A stretch of DNA of 43,131 bases from Planctomycetota bacterium. GTDB taxonomy: Bacteria > Planctomycetota > MHYJ01 > WSZJ01. Below are positions 23,774 to 35,575 of the stretch, in pieces. Positions within the stretch are counted from its first letter, which is position 1. The number at the start of each line of letters is the position of its first letter. The notes below the pieces were generated by a model. That model worked only from the letters and a program-made list of their open reading frames with translations, ran no database searches and had not been told where the DNA came from. The stretch spans positions 1 through 43,131 of the forward strand of contig WSZJ01000006.1 in assembly GCA_009773755.1 (NCBI GenBank), in the 5' to 3' direction. The translations under genes and the position numbers were made by a program.

Positions 23774-24583
23774 CTAGTTCTCCTTGAAGGTGAAGCTGAG
23801 CTTCGCGTCGCCCTTGGTCTCAACTTTCAGCGCCTGCTGCTGCTTCCCGAACTTCTCGTGCCACGCCTCGACTTCGTATTCGCCCGGCGGCACGTTCTTC
23901 AGCTCGAACTTGCCGTCCGCGCCGGTAACCGCGAAGTACGGGTGGTTCACGACGCCGACCCAGGCGCTCATCCATCCGTGCGCGTCGCACTTGAACTTGA
24001 CCATCACTTCCTGGGCCGACAGTTTTTTCTTCGCCTCGTCGCCCTTCTTCGTCTGCGCGAAATTGAATTCCTCGTTGGCCTTCGGCAGGGAGTGCACGTT
24101 GTGCATCGTTTCGTCCTCGTTGCGGATCAGGAGCTCCTGCCCGTTCCGGAGCCCGAGCACGTGGGGCTCGTAACGGCAACCCGTCTGCCGGAGCGTGACG
24201 GGCTCCGAGGGAAGCGGGAACTTGCCGGTGATTCCTTTCTTGATCCAGACGAAGACGTTGGCGAGTTCGCCGCCGGCGCCGATTACGGAGGACTCGCTCT
24301 TGATGCCGTCCGGGTGCTTGCCATGGCAGTAGGCGTCCGCTTCCGCGGAATTGACACGCTCAGTCGGCGGGGTGCCTTCGAATTTCACGGCGCCGGAGAT
24401 GGAACCAGCGGTCCCCGCGTCGATCTTCATGTCGGGACCTGTGGGCTGGCCGGCGTCGCCGCCGGGGCCGCCGGCGGGCTTGTTGCCGCCGCCCGAAGCG
24501 CCGTCCGAGCCGCCGCAACCTGAACCGAGAAGTGCCAGGACCAGGAGGAGCGGGGCTGTGCTCAGGGCCGACACGCGAATCAT
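23774..24583 (-). CDS. Lipoprotein with plastocyanin-like copper site and Ig-like C-terminal domain
   Basis: This 269-residue exported lipoprotein has its lipobox at LGSGC (C23), a Gly-rich linker to about residue 55, then a beta-rich domain. Candidate type 1 copper ligands are His in ETMHNVHS and the Cys/His/Met of FKCDAHGWMSAW. The last 75 residues (HPYFAVTGADGKFELKNVPP onward) read as a carboxypeptidase-regulatory or Cna-B-like beta domain. The start ATG 24583 has AAGGAG 9 nt upstream. It is the first gene of the oxidase operon, 4 nt before subunit II, so it may deliver electrons to CuA or assist copper loading. Operator site 5 lies about 400 nt upstream. Confidence 0.75.
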   Translation of the reverse strand: MIRVSALSTAPLLLVLALLGSGCGGSDGASGGGNKPAGGPGGDAGQPTGPDMKIDAGTAGSISGAVKFEGTPPTERVNSAEADAYCHGKHPDGIKSESSVIGAGGELANVFVWIKKGITGKFPLPSEPVTLRQTGCRYEPHVLGLRNGQELLIRNEDETMHNVHSLPKANEEFNFAQTKKGDEAKKKLSAQEVMVKFKCDAHGWMSAWVGVVNHPYFAVTGADGKFELKNVPPGEYEVEAWHEKFGKQQQALKVETKGDAKLSFTFKEN

Positions 24584-25162
24584 GATGGTGAACTCCTTCA
24601 GAAGGTGGTTTGCGCGCGGCGGGCCGGCCCACGCGGATGAGAGGTTCTTTACAGGCGCCGTATCGCAAATCCGGGACCGGGGCAGGCCGGGGTCGAGGAC
24701 AGGGGGGATCGAGGCGAGGTGGGCGCGAATCCGCGAGCGGCGCGGGAATTTCCTCTGTGAGCCGGGGCGGAGGGCGCGGCAGCCGGGAAGCGCTCTCCGG
24801 TCCCCGATTTGCGCAAGGGCCGACGGGGTGAGTCCGTGAACCTCACGCCTCGCCAAGACCCCTCCCGGTTCGCAGCCGGGAACGCCTTTGGGCGGGACCT
24901 CCCGCCCGGCCCTGCGCCTCCGATCCCGCCGATCGGGGCGCCGGGCTTTTTTTTGCGGCGCAACCCCGCGCCGAACACAGGACACGATTAGTTAACTGAC
25001 TTAAGTAATTTTGCGCGCCCTTCGCGGAGTCCCGCGCTCACCTTCCCCACCTCCCTGCACCCCTCCCCCCGCAGAACTCCTCCGGCGCACCATTTGCTTC
25101 CGCCCTCAGACGGGCATTCCGCGCGCCGTAGGCGCGGCTCACCATCCTGGAGGAGGCGCAGC
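24584..25162. promoter_or_regulatory. Divergent promoter region between oxidase and nxr operons
   Basis: This 579-nt gap separates two divergent operons and contains operator site 5 at 24988-25008, about 155 nt before the nxrC start and 405 nt before the lipoprotein start. A GC-rich stretch followed by eight T residues (about 24929-24955) could be a weak terminator or attenuator on the plus strand. The rest (24600-24930) shows no convincing gene or RNA. Confidence 0.5.
24988..25008. promoter_or_regulatory. Operator site 5 (between oxidase and nxr operons)
   Basis: TTAGTTAACTGACTTAAGTAA is a near-perfect inverted repeat with 9-nt arms (one mismatch per half) and a 3-nt centre. The left TAGTTAA matches sites 2 and 4 and the right TTAAGTA matches sites 1 and 3. 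It could control both divergent operons, more likely the nearer nxr operon. Confidence 0.7.
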
Positions 25163-26830
25163 ATGACGAGCAGAACCGGTCTCTGGAAAAAGGCGGCCCT
25201 CGCCGCTTTCGCTTCGTCCGTCGTCGGGATCGTCGCCTGTCAGGAACGATCCGCCCCGCTGGCCGGCCCCGCGCCCGCAACTTCCGCACTCGGCGGCGAC
25301 GGCGCCGGCGGCGGCCCCGGCGGCAACGCGGCCGCAGACGGAAAGACTCTCTTTGAAGCGAACTGCGCCGTGTGCCACGGCACGCTCGGCAAGGGCGACG
25401 GCACCGCGGCTTACCTGCTCTGGCCCCGCCCGCGCGATTTCTCGAAGGGCAAGTACAAGATCCGCTCGACGCCCAGCGGCTCCCTCCCGACCGATGAAGA
25501 CCTCCTCGCCGTCGTCACGAACGGAATGCCCGGAAGCGCGATGCCCGCGTGGCGCCACTTCTCGGAAGCAGACCGCAAGGCGCTGGTGCAGCGCGTCAAA
25601 GAGCTGTCGGAGTACAAGGACGCCGACATGGACGCGCCGTACAACTTTTTCAAGGAGCGCGCCGCCGGCGCGCCGGTGGCCGTGCCCGCGGAACCTGCCG
25701 ACGACGCGAAGTCCCGCAACCTCGGCAAGGAGATTTATGTGAAGGCAGGGTGCGTCAAGTGCCACGGCGAGACCGGACGCTCCGACGGTCCGTCCGCGGC
25801 CGACCTCAAGGACGACTGGGAACAGCCGATCCGCCCGAACGATTTCACGCAGGGCATCTACCGCGGCGGATCGACGGCCAAAGACATCTACCTCCGCTTC
25901 GCCACAGGCATGTCCGGCACACCCATGCCTGCCTACGGCGCCGATCAGATGAACGACGAACAGCGCTGGGCGCTCGTGCACTACGTTCAGTCACTCGCGG
26001 GCGAAGCGCCCAAGGCCCTGGCTGCGGCCCTTCCTTACGGGAGCGAGCTGGTGGCGACGAAGGTCGCCGCCATTCCAAAGGATCCCGATGACGCTTCCTG
26101 GGACGCGGTCCCTGCCGTCGACGTGCCTCTCTCGTTGCTGTTCAATCGGACCGCGGCGCCGCGCCTGCTGCGAGTCCGTGCCGCGCACGATGGAAAGAGG
26201 GTCGCCTTCCAGACGTCGTGGCAGGACAGCGCCGACAACCACGCGCCGCTTCGCGCCGAGGATTTCCGCGACGCCGTTGCGGTGATGTTCGCTCTCAAGG
26301 GCATGGACACGCCGGTGGCGATGGGCTCGAAGGACAAGCCTGTCGAGGTTTGGCACTGGAAGGCGGACTGGCAAATCGACCTGGAGAAGTGGCAGGACGT
26401 CGAGACGATCCATCCGGGGATGGCGGTGGAGATGTACCCCTTCGAGAAGAACGACACGACGAACGTGAACAGGGGCAACAGACCGTCCGCAATGCCGGGA
26501 CAGGACAAGGCCTGGCAGTCCGGCTGGGCAGCCGGAAATCCGATGACGGATCCGGCGCGCAAGTCGCCGTGCGAAATCGCGGTTGCCGCTGGATTCGGAA
26601 CCCTGACGTCCCTTCCCGCTGCTGAGCCATCCATCGCCGGCAAGGGCGTCTGGAAGGACGGGCGCTGGACGGTCTTCCAGAGTCGGCCACTCGCCGCGCC
26701 GGACGGGTGTTGCGTCGAATTCAAGCCGGGCACGGAGGTTCCGGTCGCCTTCGCCGTGTGGGACGGCGCTGCCGGTGATCGTGCGGGCCAGAAGTCCGTC
26801 GCGTTCTGGTACCGGCTGGTCCTGAAGTAG
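25163..26830 (+). CDS. NxrC-like diheme cytochrome c with ethylbenzene-dehydrogenase-type heme b domain
   Basis: This 555-residue lipoprotein (lipobox GIVAC, C26) has two class I cytochrome c domains: CAVCH at 68-72 with distal Met in GSAMPAW, and CVKCH at 197-201 with distal Met in SGTPMPAY. A C-terminal domain (about 300-555) resembles the heme-b gamma subunits of the DMSO-reductase type II family (EbdC/DdhC/NxrC). It would pass electrons between the NxrAB module and soluble carriers outside the membrane. The start was set at ATG 25163 (AGGAGG upstream, true signal peptide) rather than an upstream in-frame ATG at 25094. It is the first gene of the nxr operon. Confidence 0.82.
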   Translation: MTSRTGLWKKAALAAFASSVVGIVACQERSAPLAGPAPATSALGGDGAGGGPGGNAAADGKTLFEANCAVCHGTLGKGDGTAAYLLWPRPRDFSKGKYKIRSTPSGSLPTDEDLLAVVTNGMPGSAMPAWRHFSEADRKALVQRVKELSEYKDADMDAPYNFFKERAAGAPVAVPAEPADDAKSRNLGKEIYVKAGCVKCHGETGRSDGPSAADLKDDWEQPIRPNDFTQGIYRGGSTAKDIYLRFATGMSGTPMPAYGADQMNDEQRWALVHYVQSLAGEAPKALAAALPYGSELVATKVAAIPKDPDDASWDAVPAVDVPLSLLFNRTAAPRLLRVRAAHDGKRVAFQTSWQDSADNHAPLRAEDFRDAVAVMFALKGMDTPVAMGSKDKPVEVWHWKADWQIDLEKWQDVETIHPGMAVEMYPFEKNDTTNVNRGNRPSAMPGQDKAWQSGWAAGNPMTDPARKSPCEIAVAAGFGTLTSLPAAEPSIAGKGVWKDGRWTVFQSRPLAAPDGCCVEFKPGTEVPVAFAVWDGAAGDRAGQKSVAFWYRLVLK

Positions 26831-26841
26831 AGGAGAGAACC

Positions 26842-27814
26842 GTGGAACTGCGATACGCCCCCGAGATGCTGGAAGAAGCGGTTGCGCGCGAGATCCTGCG
26901 CCGCGAAACCGCCGGGGACGCCGCGTGGAGCCGCGATTTTCACGTCGTGACCGACCCGTTCTACGCGATGCAGGAAACGGAGCGCAACGCGCGCTTCCGC
27001 GACGCCAACGCGGTCTTCTTTCGCCAGCTCGGCCTGGCGCAGTCGCTTGAAGCGGCGGTCGCCGGACTTCCGGCGCTGGGCCCGGCCGTCGAAGAACTGG
27101 TCCTCGACCGCTGCGCGACGGCGACCGACGAAGGAGCCGACCTGTGCGTCACCCAGGGAAGCAAGCCCCACGTGCGCATTCTTTTCCGGGTGCACCGTCT
27201 CGACGACCCGGCGGCTCTCGAGGGTTTCTTCCGCCACGAGCTGAAGCACGTCGAAGACATGCTGCGTCCCGCATTCGAATACCGCGCTCTCGGCCGGATC
27301 GCCGAGCGGCCCGCCGAGGAGAACCTCGTTCGCGCCCGTCTTCGCCTCCTCTGGAACCTGGTCGCCGCCGGCGAGATCGCCCGAGCCGGAGTGCGAGGCG
27401 CGGCGACGCGCGAAGAATGGGCGACGATGGTGACAAGGAACTATCCCGGCTTCCCCGCCGAAACGCGCGGGCGGATCCTCGCCAGGCTCTGGGACTCGCC
27501 GGAAATCACCTGGCCGCTGCTCATCGAGCTCTCGCTTCATCCGAAGAAACTCCTTCGCTACTGCGGCATCCACGAGGCCGAGTCGCCGCGCGGCCCGGGT
27601 TCCCTCTGCCCGCTCTGCAGCTTCCCCACGTTCGAATGGCACGAAGACGCCGCCACTCTTCCCGTAAGCGCGCTGGCCCAGGTCCGTGCGGACTTCCCGC
27701 GCTGGGATCCGGCAGACGGCGCGTGCCGGCAGTGCCTTGACTCCTACGTCTTCCGCGCGCGGTTCGCGCCCACCGTGGCGGCCCGCCCCACCACCCAGGT
27801 TCAGGAGGGTTCAC

Positions 27815-27825
<11 letters not shown>
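26842..27825 (+). CDS. Uncharacterised protein with HExxH motif and C-terminal CxxC pairs
   Basis: This 327-residue soluble protein belongs to no family I recognise. It has a possible zinc-protease-like motif H132-E-L-K-H136 in FFRHELKHVEDM. Two CxxC pairs follow near the C-terminus (CPLC and CRQC, about 40 residues apart), which could form a zinc or rubredoxin-like knuckle. The GTG start has AGGAGAG upstream, and the stop lies 11 nt inside the nxrA gene, so it is coupled to the catalytic subunit. Position suggests a maturation, proofreading or insertion factor for NxrA; this is inference. The HELKH motif could also be non-catalytic. Confidence 0.7.
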
Positions 27826-31255
<3,430 letters not shown>

Positions 31256-31285
31256 GGGCACCGGTTTTGAAGAAGAAGCCGTGAG

Positions 31286-31304
31286 GCCCCCGAAACGCGG
31301 GGGC
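31286..31304 (+). promoter_or_regulatory. Intercistronic hairpin downstream of nxrA
   Basis: GCCCCCG-AAACG-CGGGGGC forms a 7-bp GC-only stem with a 5-nt loop, 31 nt after the nxrA stop. There is no T-run, so it more likely protects the nxrA 3' end or tunes the ratio to downstream genes than terminates transcription. Confidence 0.45.
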
Positions 31305-31340
31305 AACGCGGAATAGGGCGCACTCCTGAGGGATTCGACG

Positions 31341-31613
31341 ATGCCGGAAAAGGAACTCGAAGGGGACGACCCGCTGGAGTTCGTCGGGATGTCGATTCCC
31401 GCCGGCCCGAAGGCCGACGAGGAAATGACGAAGGCCGTGGTCGAGGAATTCCTGCTGACCGGGTTCGACCGCGAGCGGCTGGTCCGGCTCTTCCAGGATC
31501 CGTTTTACGCCGGTACCCACAGGGTGTGGGCCGTGCGCGGTCAGGAGTTCGTAGAACGGGTGATCGACGACGTGCTCCGCGAATGGAGCCCGTCACCGCA
31601 GGCGGGCAACTAA
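31341..31613 (+). CDS. Small uncharacterised protein between nxrA and nxrB
   Basis: This 90-residue acidic soluble protein (begins MPEKELEGDDPLEFVGMSIP) is predicted to be mostly helical, with no cysteines, no signal peptide and no motif I recognise. It starts at ATG 31341 and ends 13 nt before nxrB, inside the nxr operon and after an intercistronic hairpin. The absence of an export signal suggests it acts in the cytoplasm, perhaps during assembly of the NxrAB complex before Tat export. Confidence 0.65.
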   Translation: MPEKELEGDDPLEFVGMSIPAGPKADEEMTKAVVEEFLLTGFDRERLVRLFQDPFYAGTHRVWAVRGQEFVERVIDDVLREWSPSPQAGN

Positions 31614-31626
31614 GGAGGCTCCACCC

Positions 31627-32901
31627 ATGGCGCAGGTCTACAACTGGCAGCTCGGCCGCGAGATGGACTACCCGTACGAGGAACACCACCCCGACCACCA
31701 GTTCGCGTTCGTCTTCAACACGAACCGCTGCATCGCGTGCCAGACATGCACGATGGCGTGCAAATCCACGTGGACTTTCTCCAAGGGCCAGGAACTCATG
31801 TGGTGGAACAACGTCGAGACCAAACCCTACGGCGGCTACCCGCAGAACTGGGATTCGAAGATCCTGAAGCTGCTGGACGAAGCTCACAGCCGGGCGGGCG
31901 AGGACATGGCGTGGGGCGGGAAGAAGGGCGAGAAGGCGCCCTACGGGCAGTACAAGGGGATGACGATCTTCGAAGCGGCGAAGCGTTCCCTGAACCCGGT
32001 GACGCAGCAGAGAGTGCTCGGATACCTCCCGACGGAATCCGAGTGGACCGCGCCCAACATCTTCGAGGACAACGCGACGCCGTACGAAGGCGGCCCCTTC
32101 GGCCTCTCCAAGGACGGCGCTTCGCTCCCCGAGCACAAGACCTGGTTCTTCTACCTGCAGCGCATCTGTAATCACTGCACGTACCCGGGTTGCCTCGCGG
32201 CCTGCCCGCGCAAGGCGATTTACAAGCGTCCCGAAGACGGGATCGTGCTCATCGACCAGGAGCGCTGCCGCGGATACCGCCGGTGCGTCGAAGCGTGCCC
32301 CTACAAGAAGGCGATGTACCGGCCGTCGACTCGCCTCTCTGAAAAATGCGTCGGGTGCTACCCGCGCATCGAGGGCAAGGATCCGCAGTGCGGCGGCGCG
32401 CCGATGGAAACGCGCTGTATGACGAGCTGCGTCGGCCAGATCCGGATGCAGGGACTCGTGAAAACCAACAAGGACGGGTCGTGGGCCGAGGACCGCAAGA
32501 GCCCGCTCTACTACCTCATCAAGGTCGCCAAGGTCGCCCTTCCCCTCTACCCGCAATTCGGGACCGAGCCGAACGGTTACTACATCCCGCCCCGCTGGGT
32601 CCCCCGCGATTACCTCAAGCAGATGTTCGGGCCCGGCGTCGACCAGGCGATCGACACTTACACGGTCCCGGATCGCGAGCTGCTCGCCGTCCTGCAGCTC
32701 TTCCGCAAGGACCAGCGGATCATCTTCAGCTACGAGATCGAGCCGGGCGAGAAGCGCTTCGAGACCACGATCCGCGGCAAGAAGTTCGAGCTCTTCAACG
32801 ACACGGTGATCGCGTTCGGGAAGGACCGGCAGGAGCTGTTCCGGACGACCGTCGAGGAGCCGTTCCACGTGAGACCGGACAAGCACGCAAACTCGATCTG
32901 A
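31627..32901 (+). CDS. nxrB: Nitrite oxidoreductase/nitrate reductase beta subunit (NxrB-like)
   Basis: This 424-residue Fe-S electron-transfer subunit is, from memory, close to Nitrospira NxrB throughout: VYNWQLGREM at the start, KGQELMWWNNVETKPYGGYP, FFYLQRICNHCTYPGCLAAC, RKAIYKRPEDGIVLIDQ, and the TEPNGYYIPPRW block. Four cluster motifs are visible: CIACQTCTMAC, CNHCTYPGCLAAC, CRGYRRCVEAC and the CVGCYPRIEG...CMTSC set. The first motif has a full cysteine set (CTMACKSTW), whereas Nitrospira NxrB is recalled to have Asp at the last position. It has no signal peptide and would be carried out with NxrA by Tat. An AAGGAGG site precedes ATG 31627. Confidence 0.9.
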   Translation: MAQVYNWQLGREMDYPYEEHHPDHQFAFVFNTNRCIACQTCTMACKSTWTFSKGQELMWWNNVETKPYGGYPQNWDSKILKLLDEAHSRAGEDMAWGGKKGEKAPYGQYKGMTIFEAAKRSLNPVTQQRVLGYLPTESEWTAPNIFEDNATPYEGGPFGLSKDGASLPEHKTWFFYLQRICNHCTYPGCLAACPRKAIYKRPEDGIVLIDQERCRGYRRCVEACPYKKAMYRPSTRLSEKCVGCYPRIEGKDPQCGGAPMETRCMTSCVGQIRMQGLVKTNKDGSWAEDRKSPLYYLIKVAKVALPLYPQFGTEPNGYYIPPRWVPRDYLKQMFGPGVDQAIDTYTVPDRELLAVLQLFRKDQRIIFSYEIEPGEKRFETTIRGKKFELFNDTVIAFGKDRQELFRTTVEEPFHVRPDKHANSI

Positions 32902-32948
32902 GCGCGCGGGCCGGGACAAGGAAGAGTCATTTCATTCAGGAGAAGGAC

Positions 32949-33716
32949 ATGACCGCCACGCTCTCCAGTCTGGCCTTGGAATCCGACCTCGCCTTCGTCC
33001 GGGCGGCGTATTACCGCTTCCTCTCACGGGTTTTCTCATACCCGCGCGCCGGCCTGGCGGAGATCCTGCGGGAAGAGCTTCCGACCGCGGCGCTCTCGCA
33101 GTTGTGGGAAGGTGCGGCGGCGGACGAGGTACAAAGCGCCGTGGAGGCGGTCGGACGCGAACTGCGCGACGCGACGGACGAGGAGCTGGAGACCTGCCAT
33201 GTGCAGACGTTCGGGCACACCATTTCCGAGACGTTTCCGCCTCACGAAACGAGATACGGCAGCTCTCATCCGTTCCAGGAGACGCAGGACCTCGCGGACG
33301 TCTCGGCCTTCTACGGCGCGTTCGGCCTGCGTGTGAAGCCGGGGGCCGGGGAGCGCGTCGACCATGCGTGGCTGGAGCTTGAGTTCGTGCATTTCCTGGC
33401 GGTCAAACAGCTTCTGGCGCTTGAGCGCGGAGAGACGGAAGGGGCCGAGCGGACGCTGGAGGCTGCGCGCGGATTCCTGAAGGACCACATCGGGCGGTGG
33501 GGACCTGTCTTCGGCGAGATCCTCGCCAAGAAAGCGCCGTCGTCCCTGCATCAGGCGTACGGCGCGCTTCTGGCCGCCGTCCTGAAAGCCGATGTGAAGC
33601 GCCTCGGCGTGACGCCCGGGCAGGTCAGTGCGGAGCCGATCCCGATTCCGCCGGAACCTGAGGCCAGCGACGAGGAAGAAACCGAAGAACACGAAAGCAG
33701 CGGCTGCGGAGCGTAA
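32949..33716 (+). CDS. TorD/NarJ-type molybdoenzyme chaperone
   Basis: This 255-residue helical protein of the TorD/DmsD/NarJ group has the segments AYYRFLSRVFSYP (about 22-34), the central FPPHETRYGSSHPFQETQDL with E-x-x-Y-G, and LELEFVHFLAVKQLLALERG followed by ARGFLKDHIGRWGP. These chaperones hold the alpha subunit until the Mo cofactor is inserted and check its Tat signal. It would serve NxrA here. The C-terminal tail is acidic (DEEETEEHESSGCGA). It is the last gene of the nxr operon, followed by a hairpin. Confidence 0.85.
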   Translation: MTATLSSLALESDLAFVRAAYYRFLSRVFSYPRAGLAEILREELPTAALSQLWEGAAADEVQSAVEAVGRELRDATDEELETCHVQTFGHTISETFPPHETRYGSSHPFQETQDLADVSAFYGAFGLRVKPGAGERVDHAWLELEFVHFLAVKQLLALERGETEGAERTLEAARGFLKDHIGRWGPVFGEILAKKAPSSLHQAYGALLAAVLKADVKRLGVTPGQVSAEPIPIPPEPEASDEEETEEHESSGCGA

Positions 33717-33731
33717 ACCTCGGCCGCTTCA

Positions 33732-33762
33732 GGGGCCGGCGTCTGTGGCGGGCGCCGGCTCC
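33732..33762 (+). terminator. Candidate terminator of the nxr operon
   Basis: A 10-bp stem (33732-33741 with 33753-33762, one G-T pair) and 11-nt loop begin 16 nt after the chaperone stop. Only short T clusters (TTTCGCTTT) follow, so termination may be inefficient. Confidence 0.45.
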
Positions 33763-33903
33763 GCTTTCGCTTTGGCTAGCGTCGGGAGTTGCGGAGGCGG
33801 GCGGGGCGAAGCGGCCCGGCGGCGCAGCAGGGGGGAAAGGACCAGCATCCGCGGAAATTGACACGGCCTCGGCACGTAGACCTCGCAGTGGAGCGCCTTT
33901 CGT

Positions 33904-33920
33904 TCGGCCCGCGTCTTGCG
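33904..33920 (+). promoter_or_regulatory. Sigma-54-like promoter before sensor kinase
   Basis: TTCGGCCCGCGTCTTGCG matches the sigma-54 pattern TGGCACG-N4-TTGCA with GG at 33906-33907 and GC at 33918-33919 (10 nt apart). The predicted start of transcription is about 25 nt before the TTG start of the kinase gene. Confidence 0.45.
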
Positions 33921-33955
33921 TCCCTCTCACGCACATCCGACGAGGAAATAGAGCC

Positions 33956-35575
33956 TTGAGCAGCCAAATCCTCAACGAGATCGTCCAGGATCTGAACGCC
34001 GGCCGCGGGTTCCAGGACATCTTCGACTCGATTTACGCGCGCATGCGCGGTGTGCTGCCCTGCAGCCGGATGGCAGTTTCGATCTACGACCCCGCGCGCG
34101 ACCTGCTCACGCTTCACGCCTGCCGGAGCGACGGCCCGACGCTCCTCAATGTCGGGTACAGCGCCCGCCTGGGTGGATCCAGCCTGGAACCGCTCCTCCG
34201 CACCGGCGAGCCTCGAATCATTCCGGACCTGGAAGAGTACCTGCTGTTGAAGACGGGATCCGAGGCGACACGGCTCATCGTACGCGAGGGGATGCTCTCG
34301 TCCCTCTCACTCCCGCTCATTGCGCGAGGTAACCCGATTGGCGTCCTGTTTTTCTCCTCCAGGGCGCGGAGTGCATACACGCCGGAGCACGCGACCTTCA
34401 CGCGCACGCTTGCCGGCCACCTCTCCGTCGCCCTGGAGCGGTCCCTCCTCATCGAGGAGCTTCGCTCCAGCAAAGAACACCTCGAGGGCATTCTTGAGAA
34501 CTCGGCAGACGCGATCCTGACCGTGGACCAGGCCGGGCTGATCCGGAGCTGGAACCGCGGCGCCGAGAGGGTGTTCGGCTGGCCTGCCTCCGAGATCATC
34601 GGCCAGTCTGTCGACATCCTGGTCCCGGAGGAATTGCGCGCGGCCGGCGAGCTGAAGAGAATCCGCGAGGTCGTGGAACGCGACGGTTACCTGCAGGGCC
34701 TGGAGACGACGCGCTTCTCCCGGGACGGCCGCCGCCTCGCCGTGAACATCACGAGCTCGGTGATCCGGGACAAATCGGGAAAGACCACCGGCCGGTGCTC
34801 GATCGTGCGGGACATGACGAAAGTGAAGCGGCTCCAGTCGGACCTGGTGCGGACTCAGAGCCTGGCGGTGGTGGGCGAGCTGGCGGCGACCGTGGCGCAC
34901 GAGATCAAGAATCCCCTCGCCGGGATCAGCGGGGCGATCCAGGTGATCGCGGACGCGATCCCCGCGCGGGACCCGAGGCGCGAGATTGTCGCGGAGATCC
35001 TGGCGCAGGTACGCCGTCTCGACGAGACGGTGCGCGATCTCCTCGTCTTCGCGCGGCCGTGGACGCCGGAGCCCCAGCCGGTCGACCTCGTCGAGATCAT
35101 CGGCCGCGTCACGAGCATCGTGAAACAGCAGGACCGCATGGCGTCGATTTCGCTGCGCTGTGACGGGCCGCCATCGCTCGTCCTCTCGGCCGACCCGCGG
35201 CTCCTGCAGGAAGTGCTGTTCAACATTCTCCAGAATGCCGTCGACGCCATGCCGCGCGGCGGCCTGATCCGCGTGGATGTCGACGGCCCCGTGGATTCCG
35301 CCGTCGTGCGCGTCCGGGACACCGGGACCGGGATCGCACCCGAGCACCAGGCGCGGCTTTTCTCTCCGTTCTTCACCACCAAGACGCGCGGCACCGGGCT
35401 CGGGCTTGCGATCGCCAAACGCATGATCGAGGCACACGGCGGGCGACTGGAAATCGAGAGCGAGCTGGGGAAAGGGACTGAAGTGAAGATCACGCTCCCG
35501 AGGGAAACCGCCGCGCTGCCGACGAACGGACAACGACTGGGCGGGCCTCAAGTGCAGGCGCCGCAGCTATCCTGA
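33956..35575 (+). CDS. GAF-PAS sensor histidine kinase (NtrB-like)
   Basis: This 539-residue soluble kinase has a GAF domain (about 15-165), a PAS domain (about 172-290, EHLEGILENSADAILTVDQ and GRCSIVRDMTKV), a HisKA dimerisation domain with phospho-acceptor H315 in ATVAHEIKNPLAGIS, and an HATPase domain with N (NILQNAVDAMP), G1 (DTGTGIAP) and G2 (GTGLGLAIAK) boxes. No membrane helix is present, so the signal is cytoplasmic. The HEIKNPLAGI box is typical of NtrB/AtoS-type kinases that act on sigma-54 activators. No response regulator gene is in the window. The TTG start has GAGGAAA upstream. Its last 9 nt overlap convergent mobB. Confidence 0.88.
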   Translation: MSSQILNEIVQDLNAGRGFQDIFDSIYARMRGVLPCSRMAVSIYDPARDLLTLHACRSDGPTLLNVGYSARLGGSSLEPLLRTGEPRIIPDLEEYLLLKTGSEATRLIVREGMLSSLSLPLIARGNPIGVLFFSSRARSAYTPEHATFTRTLAGHLSVALERSLLIEELRSSKEHLEGILENSADAILTVDQAGLIRSWNRGAERVFGWPASEIIGQSVDILVPEELRAAGELKRIREVVERDGYLQGLETTRFSRDGRRLAVNITSSVIRDKSGKTTGRCSIVRDMTKVKRLQSDLVRTQSLAVVGELAATVAHEIKNPLAGISGAIQVIADAIPARDPRREIVAEILAQVRRLDETVRDLLVFARPWTPEPQPVDLVEIIGRVTSIVKQQDRMASISLRCDGPPSLVLSADPRLLQEVLFNILQNAVDAMPRGGLIRVDVDGPVDSAVVRVRDTGTGIAPEHQARLFSPFFTTKTRGTGLGLAIAKRMIEAHGGRLEIESELGKGTEVKITLPRETAALPTNGQRLGGPQVQAPQLS

